DNA of 41,370 nucleotides from Psychromonas sp. MB-3u-54 (GTDB lineage: Bacteria; Pseudomonadota; Gammaproteobacteria; Enterobacterales; Psychromonadaceae), in NCBI RefSeq assembly GCF_002836415.1, contig NZ_PJBP01000130.1, positions 1 to 41,370 of the forward strand. The letters run 5' to 3'. Position 1 is the first letter of the stretch. Each line of letters starts with the position of its first letter. The notes under the pieces were generated by a model. The model searched no databases. It saw only the letters and a list, made by a program, of their open reading frames with translations, and was not told the DNA's origin. Made by a program: the position numbers and the translations under genes. Of this stretch, positions 8,984-17,303 are shown one piece after another.

Positions 8984-9973
8984 ATGGCAGGCCTGCATGA
9001 CGTAGCCAAATTATCCGGTGTATCAAAATCGACCGTCTCTCGTGTGATTAATAATGAGTCCGGTGTGAAAGCGAGTACCAAAGAAAAGGTTCAGAAAGCG
9101 ATTGATGTCTGCGGTTATGTCGCCAATCAAGTTGCCAGAGATCTGCAATCTCAGAAAACCAATCTTATCGGCGTGATAGTCCCGCGTATGTATTCAAATG
9201 CCACTGCGAAAGGCCTCGATGGTTTAAGTTCGATCATTGATCAAGCGGGTAAGTATGTTTTATTGGCAAACAGCCAGCAAAATCACGCACAAGAGATTGA
9301 ATATATAAAACGTTTTAATCAAAAACGTGTTGAAGGAATATTACTCTATGCAACGCATTTAGATTCGGCATTGGTTGACGCCATTAAACAATCTACAGCC
9401 CCGGTGGTATTAATTGGGCAGGACGGGTCTCTGTTTAATATTCCCAGTGTCATTTATGATGATCTGAGTGTTGGTTTCAGCGCAGGGCAGAGATTGCTTG
9501 CCGCGGGCGCAGCAAACATTGTTTTTATTGGGGTCAACAGCCAGGATATTGCGGTTGACCAATGTCGTTTTGAAGGCTTGAGGCAAGCATTGCAACATAC
9601 AAAGCAGCTCTCGCCACTTTTTCACAGCCGCGGGGAATTTTCAATTGAATCTGGTTACCAGCAGGCTAAACAGCTATTAATTGACTGGCCGCAATTAGAC
9701 GGTTTGTTTTGTGCGACGGATAGAATCGCAATAGGTGCAATGAAGGCTATCTCTGAATCGGATAAAGTGCCGGGGAAAGATATTAAAGTACTGGGGGTGG
9801 GTAATGACGAGTTAAGTCAAGTATCCACGCCAAGCTTATCAACGTTTTCTTATGCATTTGATTTAACAGGAGAAAAGTCAGCCAATATGTTGTTGGATTT
9901 AATTGAAAATAAACAGTCAAGTGTCAGTAAACTGGTCATGAGCTTTGAAATTATCGATCGGGAAAGTTGTTGA
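8984..9973 (+). CDS. scrR: LacI-family sucrose operon repressor
   Basis: A 329-residue repressor. Residues 1-55 form the LacI helix-turn-helix and hinge (LHDVAKLSGVSKSTVSRVIN), and the rest is a periplasmic-binding-protein-like effector domain, with NLIGVIVPRMYSNATAKGLD beginning it. It is divergent from scrA-scrK and precedes scrB. In known sucrose systems ScrR responds to fructose or fructose-1-phosphate; I assume the same here. Three near-identical 14-bp operators upstream of scrA, scrR and scrB define its local regulon. The start has AGGA nine bases upstream. Confidence 0.92.
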   Translation: MAGLHDVAKLSGVSKSTVSRVINNESGVKASTKEKVQKAIDVCGYVANQVARDLQSQKTNLIGVIVPRMYSNATAKGLDGLSSIIDQAGKYVLLANSQQNHAQEIEYIKRFNQKRVEGILLYATHLDSALVDAIKQSTAPVVLIGQDGSLFNIPSVIYDDLSVGFSAGQRLLAAGAANIVFIGVNSQDIAVDQCRFEGLRQALQHTKQLSPLFHSRGEFSIESGYQQAKQLLIDWPQLDGLFCATDRIAIGAMKAISESDKVPGKDIKVLGVGNDELSQVSTPSLSTFSYAFDLTGEKSANMLLDLIENKQSSVSKLVMSFEIIDRESC

Positions 9974-10091
9974 TTTTCAGAAAATAAAACCTCTTATCTC
10001 GTTTATTGCAAGTTTTTGTAAGCTGCAGTCAAGGATCTTTGTGTTTAAATAAAAATCATATTATTGCAAATATACCTTTATTTTTATATTC

Positions 10092-10105
10092 TGCAAACGT
10101 TCCCA
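10092..10105 (+). promoter_or_regulatory. ScrR operator upstream of scrB
   Basis: TGCAAACGTTCCCA, 39 bp before the chosen scrB ATG. Its presence argues against translating from an upstream in-frame start at 10064. Confidence 0.8.
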
Positions 10106-10144
10106 TTTTTATTTGTACTTTTTATTAATTATTACAGGTGTCGA

Positions 10145-11782
10145 ATGTCGTTATTATCAATTATTAAAGACTGTGGTGGTATCCATAATGTCCTGCGTGT
10201 TCTGATCCCCGATTCGCGTATTATTATTGAGATTCATGAGTTTGAATTGTTATCTGCCGAAGCAAAAAAACAAGCTTACAATTTAACCCTAAAGCAGGTG
10301 ACTTATCAGCAAACTGTCATTGAAAATATGAATGAGTTTGCAGCGCAATTATTACAAGTCGGGCAGCTAATCAGTGATCAACAGCGGCAGGATATCTCGG
10401 CTTATACCGCGCCGGTTGAATGTGAATTTCGCCCCGACTGGCATATCTCGCCCCCACAGGGTTTGTTAAACGATCCCAATGGTTTTATTTATCATCAAGG
10501 ACAATATCACCTTTTTTATCAGTGGTACCCCTATGCCTGCGTGCATAAAGACAAGTATTGGGCGCACTTAACCAGCAAAGATTTAGTGAACTGGCAGTGG
10601 CAACCCGTCGCATTAACCCCTTCGGATTGGTTTGATAGCCACGGTGTTTTTTCAGGCCATGCGCTCAGTCAGGATGATCTGTTAATGTTGTTCTATACCG
10701 GTAATACACGTATTGGTGAGCAGCGAGACAGACATACCACGCAATGCTTGGCCACTTCAACGGATGGACTTCACTTTACTAAACAGGGCCCCGTTGTGCC
10801 TGAATTGCCACCGGGAGTTACCCCGCATTGCCGCGATCCTAAAGTTATCCGTCACAATGACCGTTGGTTAATGTTGCTGGGTGTGCAGCGTGAAGATGAA
10901 ATTGGCCGTTTAGCGATTTACCACTCGAAGGATCTCAAAACATGGACATTTATGGCACTGTGCGGTGACGAGTTAGGTGATTTTGGTTATATGTGGGAAT
11001 GCCCTGATTTTTTCACTCTAAACAAGCAAGACTTTATTGTGATTGGTCCGCAGGGAATTAACTCGCCTGATAAGAGTCATACCATTGCCCATCACAACGG
11101 TATTGTTAAAGCGAAGCTGGAGACAAGCGGCAAAGCCCTGTTATCTGATTTTCAACATTTAGATCATGGTTTTGACTTTTATGCCCCGCAATCATTACAG
11201 ACCCCCGACGGGCGCAGAATTATGAGTGCCTGGATGGGATTGCCCGATGAAATCGATCATCCAAGCGCGGACAATGGTTGGGTGCATCAATTAACCACAA
11301 TGCGGGAATTATCCTATGAGAATGGTGCGTTAATCCAAAAACCCATTAAAGAGTTGCAAACGCTTCGTCATACGCCGATTGTCCTATCAGAAGATGAAAC
11401 TTGTTTTGATCTGCACAGTAAAGCATTCGAACTGCAAGTTTCAATGCAGTGGGGCAGTGTCTTACGTTTACACCAGTCCGAGTCCGGTTATTGTGAAATT
11501 CGTCTGGATTCAGCTGCGCGTCGATTATATTTTGATCGCAGCAATACCCTGATCCGTGAAGGTGATAGCGTGCGTGAGTTAGCCCTGCCAGATTCAGCCT
11601 CGGTTCAATTACAGATTTTATCAGATAGTTCTTCCCTCGAAGTTTTCATTAATGAGGGTGAGGCGGTAATGTCAGCGCGTGTGTTTAGCGATAAGAATGC
11701 CACACAGTTGAGCTTCGATGGAAATGTAAAGATACAGGCAGGCTGGTTATTAAATAAAGCGACCGCTCCCTTCGTATCTTAA
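10145..11782 (+). CDS. scrB: Sucrose-6-phosphate hydrolase (GH32)
   Basis: A cytoplasmic glycoside hydrolase of about 545 residues that splits sucrose-6-phosphate into glucose-6-phosphate and fructose. GH32 motifs appear in order: WHISPPQGLLNDPNG (catalytic nucleophile Asp), FSGHA, RDPKV (transition-state Asp), and WECPDFF (acid/base Glu), followed by a C-terminal beta-sandwich. An N-terminal extension of about 95 residues precedes the catalytic core, as in bacterial ScrB. The frame is open from 10064, but that part covers the operator and is hydrophobic and unlike the family; the ATG giving MSLLSIIKD, with CAGGTG upstream, is preferred. It appears to have its own promoter and operator rather than being cotranscribed with scrR. 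Confidence 0.93.
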   Translation: MSLLSIIKDCGGIHNVLRVLIPDSRIIIEIHEFELLSAEAKKQAYNLTLKQVTYQQTVIENMNEFAAQLLQVGQLISDQQRQDISAYTAPVECEFRPDWHISPPQGLLNDPNGFIYHQGQYHLFYQWYPYACVHKDKYWAHLTSKDLVNWQWQPVALTPSDWFDSHGVFSGHALSQDDLLMLFYTGNTRIGEQRDRHTTQCLATSTDGLHFTKQGPVVPELPPGVTPHCRDPKVIRHNDRWLMLLGVQREDEIGRLAIYHSKDLKTWTFMALCGDELGDFGYMWECPDFFTLNKQDFIVIGPQGINSPDKSHTIAHHNGIVKAKLETSGKALLSDFQHLDHGFDFYAPQSLQTPDGRRIMSAWMGLPDEIDHPSADNGWVHQLTTMRELSYENGALIQKPIKELQTLRHTPIVLSEDETCFDLHSKAFELQVSMQWGSVLRLHQSESGYCEIRLDSAARRLYFDRSNTLIREGDSVRELALPDSASVQLQILSDSSSLEVFINEGEAVMSARVFSDKNATQLSFDGNVKIQAGWLLNKATAPFVS

Positions 11783-11807
11783 AACACTTAATTTAAATGA
11801 GAATTAA

Positions 11808-11849
11808 AACGAGGATTTAATCATTTATTAAAAGGATTAAATTCTCGTT
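11808..11849 (+). terminator. Hairpin downstream of scrB
   Basis: AACGAGGATTTAATC and GATTAAATTCTCGTT form a 15-bp stem with one mismatch. It has no strong T-run, so it is either a weak terminator or an mRNA 3'-end stabiliser. Confidence 0.5.
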
Positions 11850-11989
11850 AAAACACACCTGAAATGGTTATTTTTAATTTTTTTGCGCGACTGATGACAA
11901 TTATATGCTAATGCGGCCGGCCCTTTACTCAGTATTTTTTTAAAAATATGGGTTTTCTAAGTAAGTCCTAAAACTTTACCGGATTCAAA

Positions 11990-12316
11990 TTAGTACTTGG
12001 CATATTTTTCAATTTGTTCCTCTAATAGGGTGCGATCTTCATAAAATTCAGCAACCATTTCGGCAATTTCATGCAGCGCATCTTTATCTTCACTGCTAAT
12101 ACAAAACATATCCCTCTGTTCGCCAAATTTTATTTTTGTTAATAATTCCGGATTTTTTTCTAACAGCATATTTTCTATCACTAATGCCCAATCTTCTCCA
12201 TCACCTAAAAAATCATGAGCTTCAAATGCGGTCCATTTCAGATCATTTAAAGTAAGGGTATGGACTCTTTGAAGACTGGACAGAAAAAAAGGTTGGTAAG
12301 CGTTTGCGTGTTTCAT
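11990..12316 (-). CDS. Imm51-family-like immunity protein (orphan)
   Basis: A 108-residue acidic soluble protein. The segment AFEAHDFLGDGEDWALVIE, then KIKFGEQRDMFCISSEDKDAL, matches my recollection of the Imm51 pattern (G.DW..., then ..F..E..MFC..S.DK.AL). Imm51 proteins are predicted immunity partners of polymorphic toxins. No toxin gene adjoins it here, so it may be an orphan that protects against neighbours' toxins. I chose the ATG giving MKHANAYQPF, preceded by AGAGAGA. Family assignment is from memory of the motif and should be treated as probable. Confidence 0.6.
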   Translation of the reverse strand: MKHANAYQPFFLSSLQRVHTLTLNDLKWTAFEAHDFLGDGEDWALVIENMLLEKNPELLTKIKFGEQRDMFCISSEDKDALHEIAEMVAEFYEDRTLLEEQIEKYAKY

Positions 12317-12337
12317 AATATCTCTCTTAAATAACAA

Positions 12338-12754
12338 AAAACTAGAAAACAGTAAAAACCCCTTTTATTTAAGGAATTTGGTCATTGGCTATCCTACATA
12401 CTAGCTGATCTTTTTAATGATGCTTACATCAAAATTTTGAATTTAAAAAGTAAGGGAAACCCGATTAAGTGAGTGTTTGTGTTCTTTTTGTGAGGAGAAA
12501 AAAAACAGATATTTGAAAAGGATAAAACATCGCGATCTCAGCGGGTTAATTTTTTATTTTCAAGCGCTGGTGGAGTGATTTTCTTTGGGGTTTGTGCCTG
12601 AGTGTGCTGTATTTATTGGCAAGCTTAGGGCATTTAGCCGAATTGTTTGTATGCAGAATTTCGCGCTCAATTTAAAATGGTTTGGCTGTCCAGTCTTTCG
12701 TCATATAAGATAGCAACGAAAACAAATAACCCTTTAAAAGAAACTGAATACACT
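12338..12754. other. Intergenic region before modF
   Basis: Divergent promoter region of about 420 bp between the immunity gene and modF. Around 12660-12690 it carries one piece of the dispersed repeat (GCTCAATTTAAAATGGTTTG then GCTGTCCAG). I see no molybdate (ModE-type) operator or riboswitch, and no credible gene. Confidence 0.5.
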
Positions 12755-14134
12755 ATGATAAATATTTTAAATTTTGAACATGACAAGTTAACCATCAAAA
12801 ATTGGCAACTACGTGAAAATGAAAATTGGTGTGTGTTAGGCCGTAATGGCTCTGGAAAGCAGTATCTAAATCAGCTTTTAAGCGGCGCTTTAGAGCCAAC
12901 GAGTTTTGAACAACTACAATCACCTGATAAAGATAAAGTAGGGATCATTTCATTTGAAATGCAGCAGAATACCTATGAGCAGACGCTTAAACTAGAAGCA
13001 CCAGATGATATCGATGCTGACGATGTAGGCACTAAAGCAAAAGATTTTCTCCCAAAAGACAGATTGAATGATCCGCTCATTAATGAATTTGGTTTAAGCC
13101 ACCGACTTGAAACGAGGTATATTCAACTAAGTACAGGTGAAAGTAGAAAGCTTTTAATTCTACAAGCCATCTTTAGCGGCATTGAACTTTTAGTCTGCGA
13201 TAATCCTTTTGACAGCTTAGACTGCGAATCATGCGAAGCATTATCCATCGCCTTAGAGCGCTTATCTAAGACAGGTGTTACTGTATTGCTGATGTTAAGT
13301 AACCGACAGGACATTCCTGTTTGGTGTCATAATATTGCCTTTATTGAACGAGGCCTATTTGATGTGATTGGTAAATTGGATAATATTGACACTAAAAATC
13401 AATTGGATGCTTTATTAAGTCCTGCGCCTGATAAAACCAGTTGGCCGGAAAACAGGCAAGAATTATCAGATTATAAGCATCCTTATTTAGTTAAGCTTTC
13501 TAAAGGCCTTGTTCATTATAATGGTGTCAATGTTTTTGAGAACTTGAATGTTGAAATAAAACCTCTGCAGCATACTTTGATCACTGGCGCTAATGGCAGT
13601 GGGAAATCAACCTTAATGCAGTTAATTACAGGGGATTGCCCGCAATGTTACAGCAACGATATTCATGTCCTTGGATATAAACGCGGTTCCGGTGAGGCTA
13701 TTTGGGAAATTAAAAAACAGATGGGTATTGTTAGCTCAGAACTCCATCGACAATACAGAGTAAATGGTGACCTGTTAACGGTTGTTCTTTCAGGGTTTTA
13801 TGACTCGATTGGCGTGTACCAACAACCCAGCCCATACCAAGTAAATATTGCTCGCCAGTGGTTGAATAAAATAGGTTTATTAGCACAGCAAAATAGTTTG
13901 TTTCAAAGCTTAAGTTATGGTGAACAACGGCTGGCATTAATTGCTCGAGCGTTAGTTAAATCGCCTTATTTATTAATTTTAGATGAGCCAACCCAAGGTT
14001 TAGATGAACTCAACAGGCACAGAGTACTTAATTTTTTAGAGCATTTGGCAACACAAGAACACAGTACAATGTTATTAGTAAGCCATCGTAAGGATGAGTT
14101 TTTATCCATATTCAAGCAGCATATTAAACTTTAA
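12755..14134 (+). CDS. modF: ModF-like double ABC ATPase
   Basis: About 459 residues with two fused ABC nucleotide-binding domains and no membrane segments, matching E. coli ModF in order and spacing. The second domain is canonical: Walker A GANGSGKST, signature LSYGEQ, Walker B LLILDEPTQGLD, and RGSGEAIWEIKK as in ModF. The first domain is altered: Walker A reads GRNGSGKQ with Gln in place of Ser/Thr, and Walker B reads LLVCDNPFDSLD with Asn in place of the catalytic Glu; its signature LSTGES is kept. ModF has been linked to molybdate genes, but none are adjacent here, so its role is unclear. The chosen ATG gives MINILNFEHDK; the frame extends 36 codons upstream into a dispersed-repeat piece without family similarity. 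Confidence 0.82.
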   Translation: MINILNFEHDKLTIKNWQLRENENWCVLGRNGSGKQYLNQLLSGALEPTSFEQLQSPDKDKVGIISFEMQQNTYEQTLKLEAPDDIDADDVGTKAKDFLPKDRLNDPLINEFGLSHRLETRYIQLSTGESRKLLILQAIFSGIELLVCDNPFDSLDCESCEALSIALERLSKTGVTVLLMLSNRQDIPVWCHNIAFIERGLFDVIGKLDNIDTKNQLDALLSPAPDKTSWPENRQELSDYKHPYLVKLSKGLVHYNGVNVFENLNVEIKPLQHTLITGANGSGKSTLMQLITGDCPQCYSNDIHVLGYKRGSGEAIWEIKKQMGIVSSELHRQYRVNGDLLTVVLSGFYDSIGVYQQPSPYQVNIARQWLNKIGLLAQQNSLFQSLSYGEQRLALIARALVKSPYLLILDEPTQGLDELNRHRVLNFLEHLATQEHSTMLLVSHRKDEFLSIFKQHIKL

Positions 14135-14159
14135 GCGAGCATCACTATCGGACATACTG

Positions 14160-14262
14160 AAAAGGTATAGGCTTTGGCTCTCAATTGAAAAAGGTTTGGC
14201 TGTCCTATTTTTTTTTCTGTCTTTTTTTTCCCTGTGTGACTAACGCTGCTGCAGAAGCGTAG
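14160..14262. repeat. Dispersed-repeat piece downstream of GGDEF copy 1
   Basis: Contains CTCAATTGAAAAAGGTTTGG then CTGTCC, the same block found near 12670, 15805, 23855 and 26945, and on the other strand near 29010. It is followed by a run of T and a segment shared with the 3' flank of the second GGDEF copy. Confidence 0.6.
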
Positions 14263-15120
14263 TCAGCTTGAGTTTGAAATATGCACTTGGTTTCGACCAT
14301 TTTTTTTACTCGCATAAAGCGCAATATCTGCCTTCTTAAGTATGAGGGAACGATCATCTCCCGCTTTAAATAAGATAGCACCAATACTTACTGTAATATC
14401 CTTCTCTTCAATAATGACTGAAGAGGCTACTTTCTCACAGATATATTCAGATCGTCTTCTAAGTTCATCTTCTCCTTTGATATCATAAAGGATAATCGCA
14501 AACTCTTCTCCGCCGATCCGAAAAACTTTACTAGGAAATTCAATCATATTTTCTAGTAATTTACTCAGCTTTATTAATGCGTTATCGCCCATATCATGGC
14601 CTAGTTGATCGTTAATTTTTTTGAATAAATCAATGTCTAAAATAAGCATCCCATGGTTAAATGTTACATCGCCCTTTAATATGTTAGCCATATCATATTC
14701 GTATTCCCTGCGATTACTTAATTGTGTTAATAGATCAGTTTTAGATAATCGATCTAGCTCATGTTCAGCAGTCGTGTCTATAACCACTCCGGTGAAACCT
14801 ACAACCTCTCCCTTCTCTATTAAAGGTTCGTAAATTGCGTAGTAATCGTACAGATTACCATCAAGTTTAACGAAGGAGGTATTAAATTTAACCGTTTCGC
14901 CAGTCAATACTTTGTTGTAATGCTTCAAATTTCCATTAAAACCTTCTGGTCCAATAACTTCTGATATGTGCAATTCAATGGCTTCTTGTTGAGATATATT
15001 ATTCACTTTTGAAAAGAATGGATTGATATAGGTGAACTTTAAATTTCTATCTGCAATGTAAAATAGAATAGGGGCTGACTCTACTAACTGCTTAAAAGCT
15101 GTGACTCCATTTTTATTCAT
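14263..15120 (-). CDS. PAS-GGDEF diguanylate cyclase, copy 1
   Basis: A 285-residue soluble protein. Residues about 5-120 are a PAS domain (VESAPILFYIADRNLKFTYI), and about 125-280 a GGDEF domain with active-site motif RIGGEEFAII, so it should make cyclic di-GMP from two GTP. The inhibitory RxxD site normally found just upstream of the GGDEF loop is absent (the sequence there is EFPSKVFR), so product inhibition is unlikely by that route. There is no transmembrane segment, so the signal is probably cytosolic. AAGGAG precedes the ATG. It is a close paralogue of the gene at 15896-16774; flanking DNA is duplicated too. Confidence 0.9.
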   Translation of the reverse strand: MNKNGVTAFKQLVESAPILFYIADRNLKFTYINPFFSKVNNISQQEAIELHISEVIGPEGFNGNLKHYNKVLTGETVKFNTSFVKLDGNLYDYYAIYEPLIEKGEVVGFTGVVIDTTAEHELDRLSKTDLLTQLSNRREYEYDMANILKGDVTFNHGMLILDIDLFKKINDQLGHDMGDNALIKLSKLLENMIEFPSKVFRIGGEEFAIILYDIKGEDELRRRSEYICEKVASSVIIEEKDITVSIGAILFKAGDDRSLILKKADIALYASKKNGRNQVHISNSS

Positions 15121-15289
15121 ACATAATTCTCCTTTCTAGAAAAAGCGAACATCTTATTTATGATGAAAATAAAATCTATATTTTTTGATGATATTTATCA
15201 AACGGTTATATTTTTTAATAGGATCTATCTATTGTTGATAGGGCCATACTTACGGTGTAAACACGGAATACAACGAGAACTGAAAAAAT

Positions 15290-15404
15290 CTGAATCTACA
15301 CTTTTATGTAAAACTCTCTTCACCTTATTGCTCTTGCTGTTGAGGAATATTGAATCTACACTTTTATGCAAAATTTTCTTTACCTTATTGCTCTTGCTGT
15401 TGAG
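15290..15404. repeat. Two tandem units of about 59 bp
   Basis: Two successive copies begin TGAATCTACACTTTTATG and end TTATTGCTCTTGCTGTTGAG. A third, partial copy (AAATCTACACTTTTATGCAA then AACTC) occurs at about 16963-16985, upstream of GGDEF copy 2. Non-coding. Confidence 0.75.
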
Positions 15405-15895
15405 AGAGTCATGCTTTTTCAACAGTAAAAGAAAACAGGACACGTGAAGCTTAGACCGCTCATGGCACTATCAGCCGCTGGCGAGTAACTGGCGAATTGG
15501 TGTAAAACCAATAAGCGCACACCAAAATAACAATAATTAACAACAATTAACAATAATAAACGATAATAAACGATAAGTGTAACAGTAAGTGAATAACAAG
15601 TGAACAATAAGTGAGTAAACAGTAAACAGTAAACAGTAAACAGTAAACAGAGCAATAAGATGCAACAATAAGTGGACATATATGGACGCTCCACATCTGT
15701 CAAATAATTGAATTAAATAAAACAAGGACGGGATACCCATAAACTTTGCAGAAATTACTTAGCTGTTACGGTCGGATTTATATGCTTGAATAAGTGCGGG
15801 CGCCCAATTAAAAAAGGTTTGGGTGTCCCATCTTGTTCCCAACGCCATCTTTTTTATTTATCCCATGTGTCCCTAACGCCCAACTCTGCAGAAGC
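15405..15895. repeat. Repeat-derived spacer between the two GGDEF genes
   Basis: This gap is built from dispersed-repeat pieces: GAAGCTTAGACCGCTCATGG (about 15447), then TTACGGTCGGATTTATATGC with TTGAATAAGTG (about 15767), then CCCAATTAAAAAAGGTTTGG (about 15803). Between them, about 15530-15660, lies a simple AT-rich stretch of near-repeats (ACAATTAA, AACGATAA, AACAGTAA). Near 15868-15916 an inverted repeat, CCAACTCTGC / GCAGAGTTGG, overlaps the end of GGDEF copy 2. No credible gene. Confidence 0.6.
15614..15648. repeat. Heptanucleotide tandem repeat (AGTAAAC)5
   Basis: Five perfect head-to-tail copies of the 7-mer AGTAAAC in non-coding DNA. Such tracts can change length by slippage. Confidence 0.9.
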
Positions 15896-16774
15896 TCAGT
15901 CAGCAGAGTTGGTCGTTAAGCGTGAGTTTGAAATATATACTTGGTTTCTACCATTTTTTTTACTCGTATAAAGCGCAACATCTGCCTTCTTAAGTATGAG
16001 GGAACGATCATCTCCTGCTTTAAATAAAATACCACCAATGCTTACTGTAATATTTTTTCCTTCGATAATGATGGAAGAGGCGACTTTCCTACGGATATAA
16101 TCAGCTCGTCTTCTAAGTTCATCTTCTCCTTTGAGATCATAAAGGATAATCGCAAACTCTTCGCCGCCGATCCGAAAAACTTTACTAGGAAATTCAATAA
16201 TACTTTCTAGTAATTTACTCAGCTTTATTAATGCGTTATCGCCCATATCATGGCCTAGTTGGTCGTTTATTTTTTTGAAAAAATCAACGTCCAAAATAAG
16301 CATTCCATAGTTCAACGTTATATCCCCCTCTAATATGTTAACCATGTCATATTCGAATTCCCTACGATTACTTAATTGTGTTAATAAATCAGTTTTAGAT
16401 AATTGATCTAGTTCATGTTCAGCAGTCGTGTCTATAACCACTCCGGTGAAACCTACAATCTCCCCCTTCTCGATCAAAGGTTCGTAAATTGCGTAGCAAT
16501 AGTGCGGATTACCATCAAGTTTAACGAAGGCGGTATTGAATTTAACTATTTCGCCAGTCAAAACTTTGTTGTAATTCTTCAAATTTCCATTAAAACCATC
16601 TATTCCAATAACTTCTGATATGTGTAATCCAACGGCTTGTTGCTTAGAGATATGATGAATTTCTGAAAAAAATGGATTGATATAGGTGAACTTTAAATTT
16701 TTATCTGCAACGTAAAATAGAATCGGGGCTGACTCTACTAACTGCTTAAAAGCTGCGGTTCCATTTTTATCCAT
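15896..16774 (-). CDS. PAS-GGDEF diguanylate cyclase, copy 2
   Basis: A 292-residue paralogue of the gene at 14263-15120, with the same PAS (about 5-120) and GGDEF (about 125-280, RIGGEEFAII) domains and again no RxxD inhibitory site. Differences are scattered and mostly conservative, and both frames are intact, which suggests both are functional. The C-terminus is seven residues longer (…SRLTTNSAD) because the original stop is lost and the frame reads into one arm of an inverted repeat. Possible divergence of the PAS sensor (HHISKQQAVGL versus NNISQQEAIEL) hints at different ligands. Upstream, a GAGGAT-like site precedes the ATG. Confidence 0.9.
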   Translation of the reverse strand: MDKNGTAAFKQLVESAPILFYVADKNLKFTYINPFFSEIHHISKQQAVGLHISEVIGIDGFNGNLKNYNKVLTGEIVKFNTAFVKLDGNPHYCYAIYEPLIEKGEIVGFTGVVIDTTAEHELDQLSKTDLLTQLSNRREFEYDMVNILEGDITLNYGMLILDVDFFKKINDQLGHDMGDNALIKLSKLLESIIEFPSKVFRIGGEEFAIILYDLKGEDELRRRADYIRRKVASSIIIEGKNITVSIGGILFKAGDDRSLILKKADVALYTSKKNGRNQVYISNSRLTTNSAD

Positions 16775-17303
16775 ACGTAATCCTCGTTGATAGAAAAAGC
16801 TAACATCTTTGTTTATGATGAAAATGAAAGTTACATGTTTTAATGTTATTTATCAAATGTTTATGTTTTTTAATGGGATCTATCTATTGTTGATAGGGGG
16901 AAAAATAGGGGAAAAATACGGAACGTAAGAAGAACGGGAAAAGATTAAAGAACAAATTTTAAATCTACACTTTTATGCAAAACTCAGGCTCTGCGGTGCA
17001 GTTTTTTCAATTTTATCATTTTTCCACTTGCTAAAGGAATTGATTGATCAAGAAAAACGGTCGGAAATTGCCTAGCCGCTACAGTTAGGTTTATATGCTT
17101 GAAGAGGTGTAGGATTTTGCTGTTGACGCTGGTCGGTAGGCTTTAGCTTGTTAGCTGATAGTTTTTATTCGTCAAGGGGAATACCAACGATAAAGGCGAC
17201 AACAAATGCATAAAGCGCAAGCCTACCAATCAATCAAATCAGCTACAGAAAAAGATTGGCCTTTTGCCTTCCAGCCTTCCAGCCTTTCAGCCTTCCAATC
17301 TTT
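16775..17303. repeat. Intergenic region with duplicated 5' flank and repeat pieces
   Basis: About 16775-16985 matches the DNA upstream of GGDEF copy 1 (GGATCTATCTATTGTTGATA, shared at about 15222 and 16877). From 17022 to 17180 come dispersed-repeat pieces (GGAAATTGCCTAGCCGCTAC; GCTTTAGCTTGTTAGCTGAT). About 17205-17300 holds pieces in the opposite orientation, then short TTCCAGCC near-repeats that abut the end of the next gene. Confidence 0.6.

Noticed and set aside
15868-15916. Inverted repeat TAACGCCCAACTCTGC / GCAGAGTTGGTCGTTA with a GTTAAGC end, considered as an attC site
   Set aside because: The arms pair almost perfectly without the unpaired bases typical of attC, and the equivalent place after GGDEF copy 1 lacks it, so it looks like a local rearrangement.
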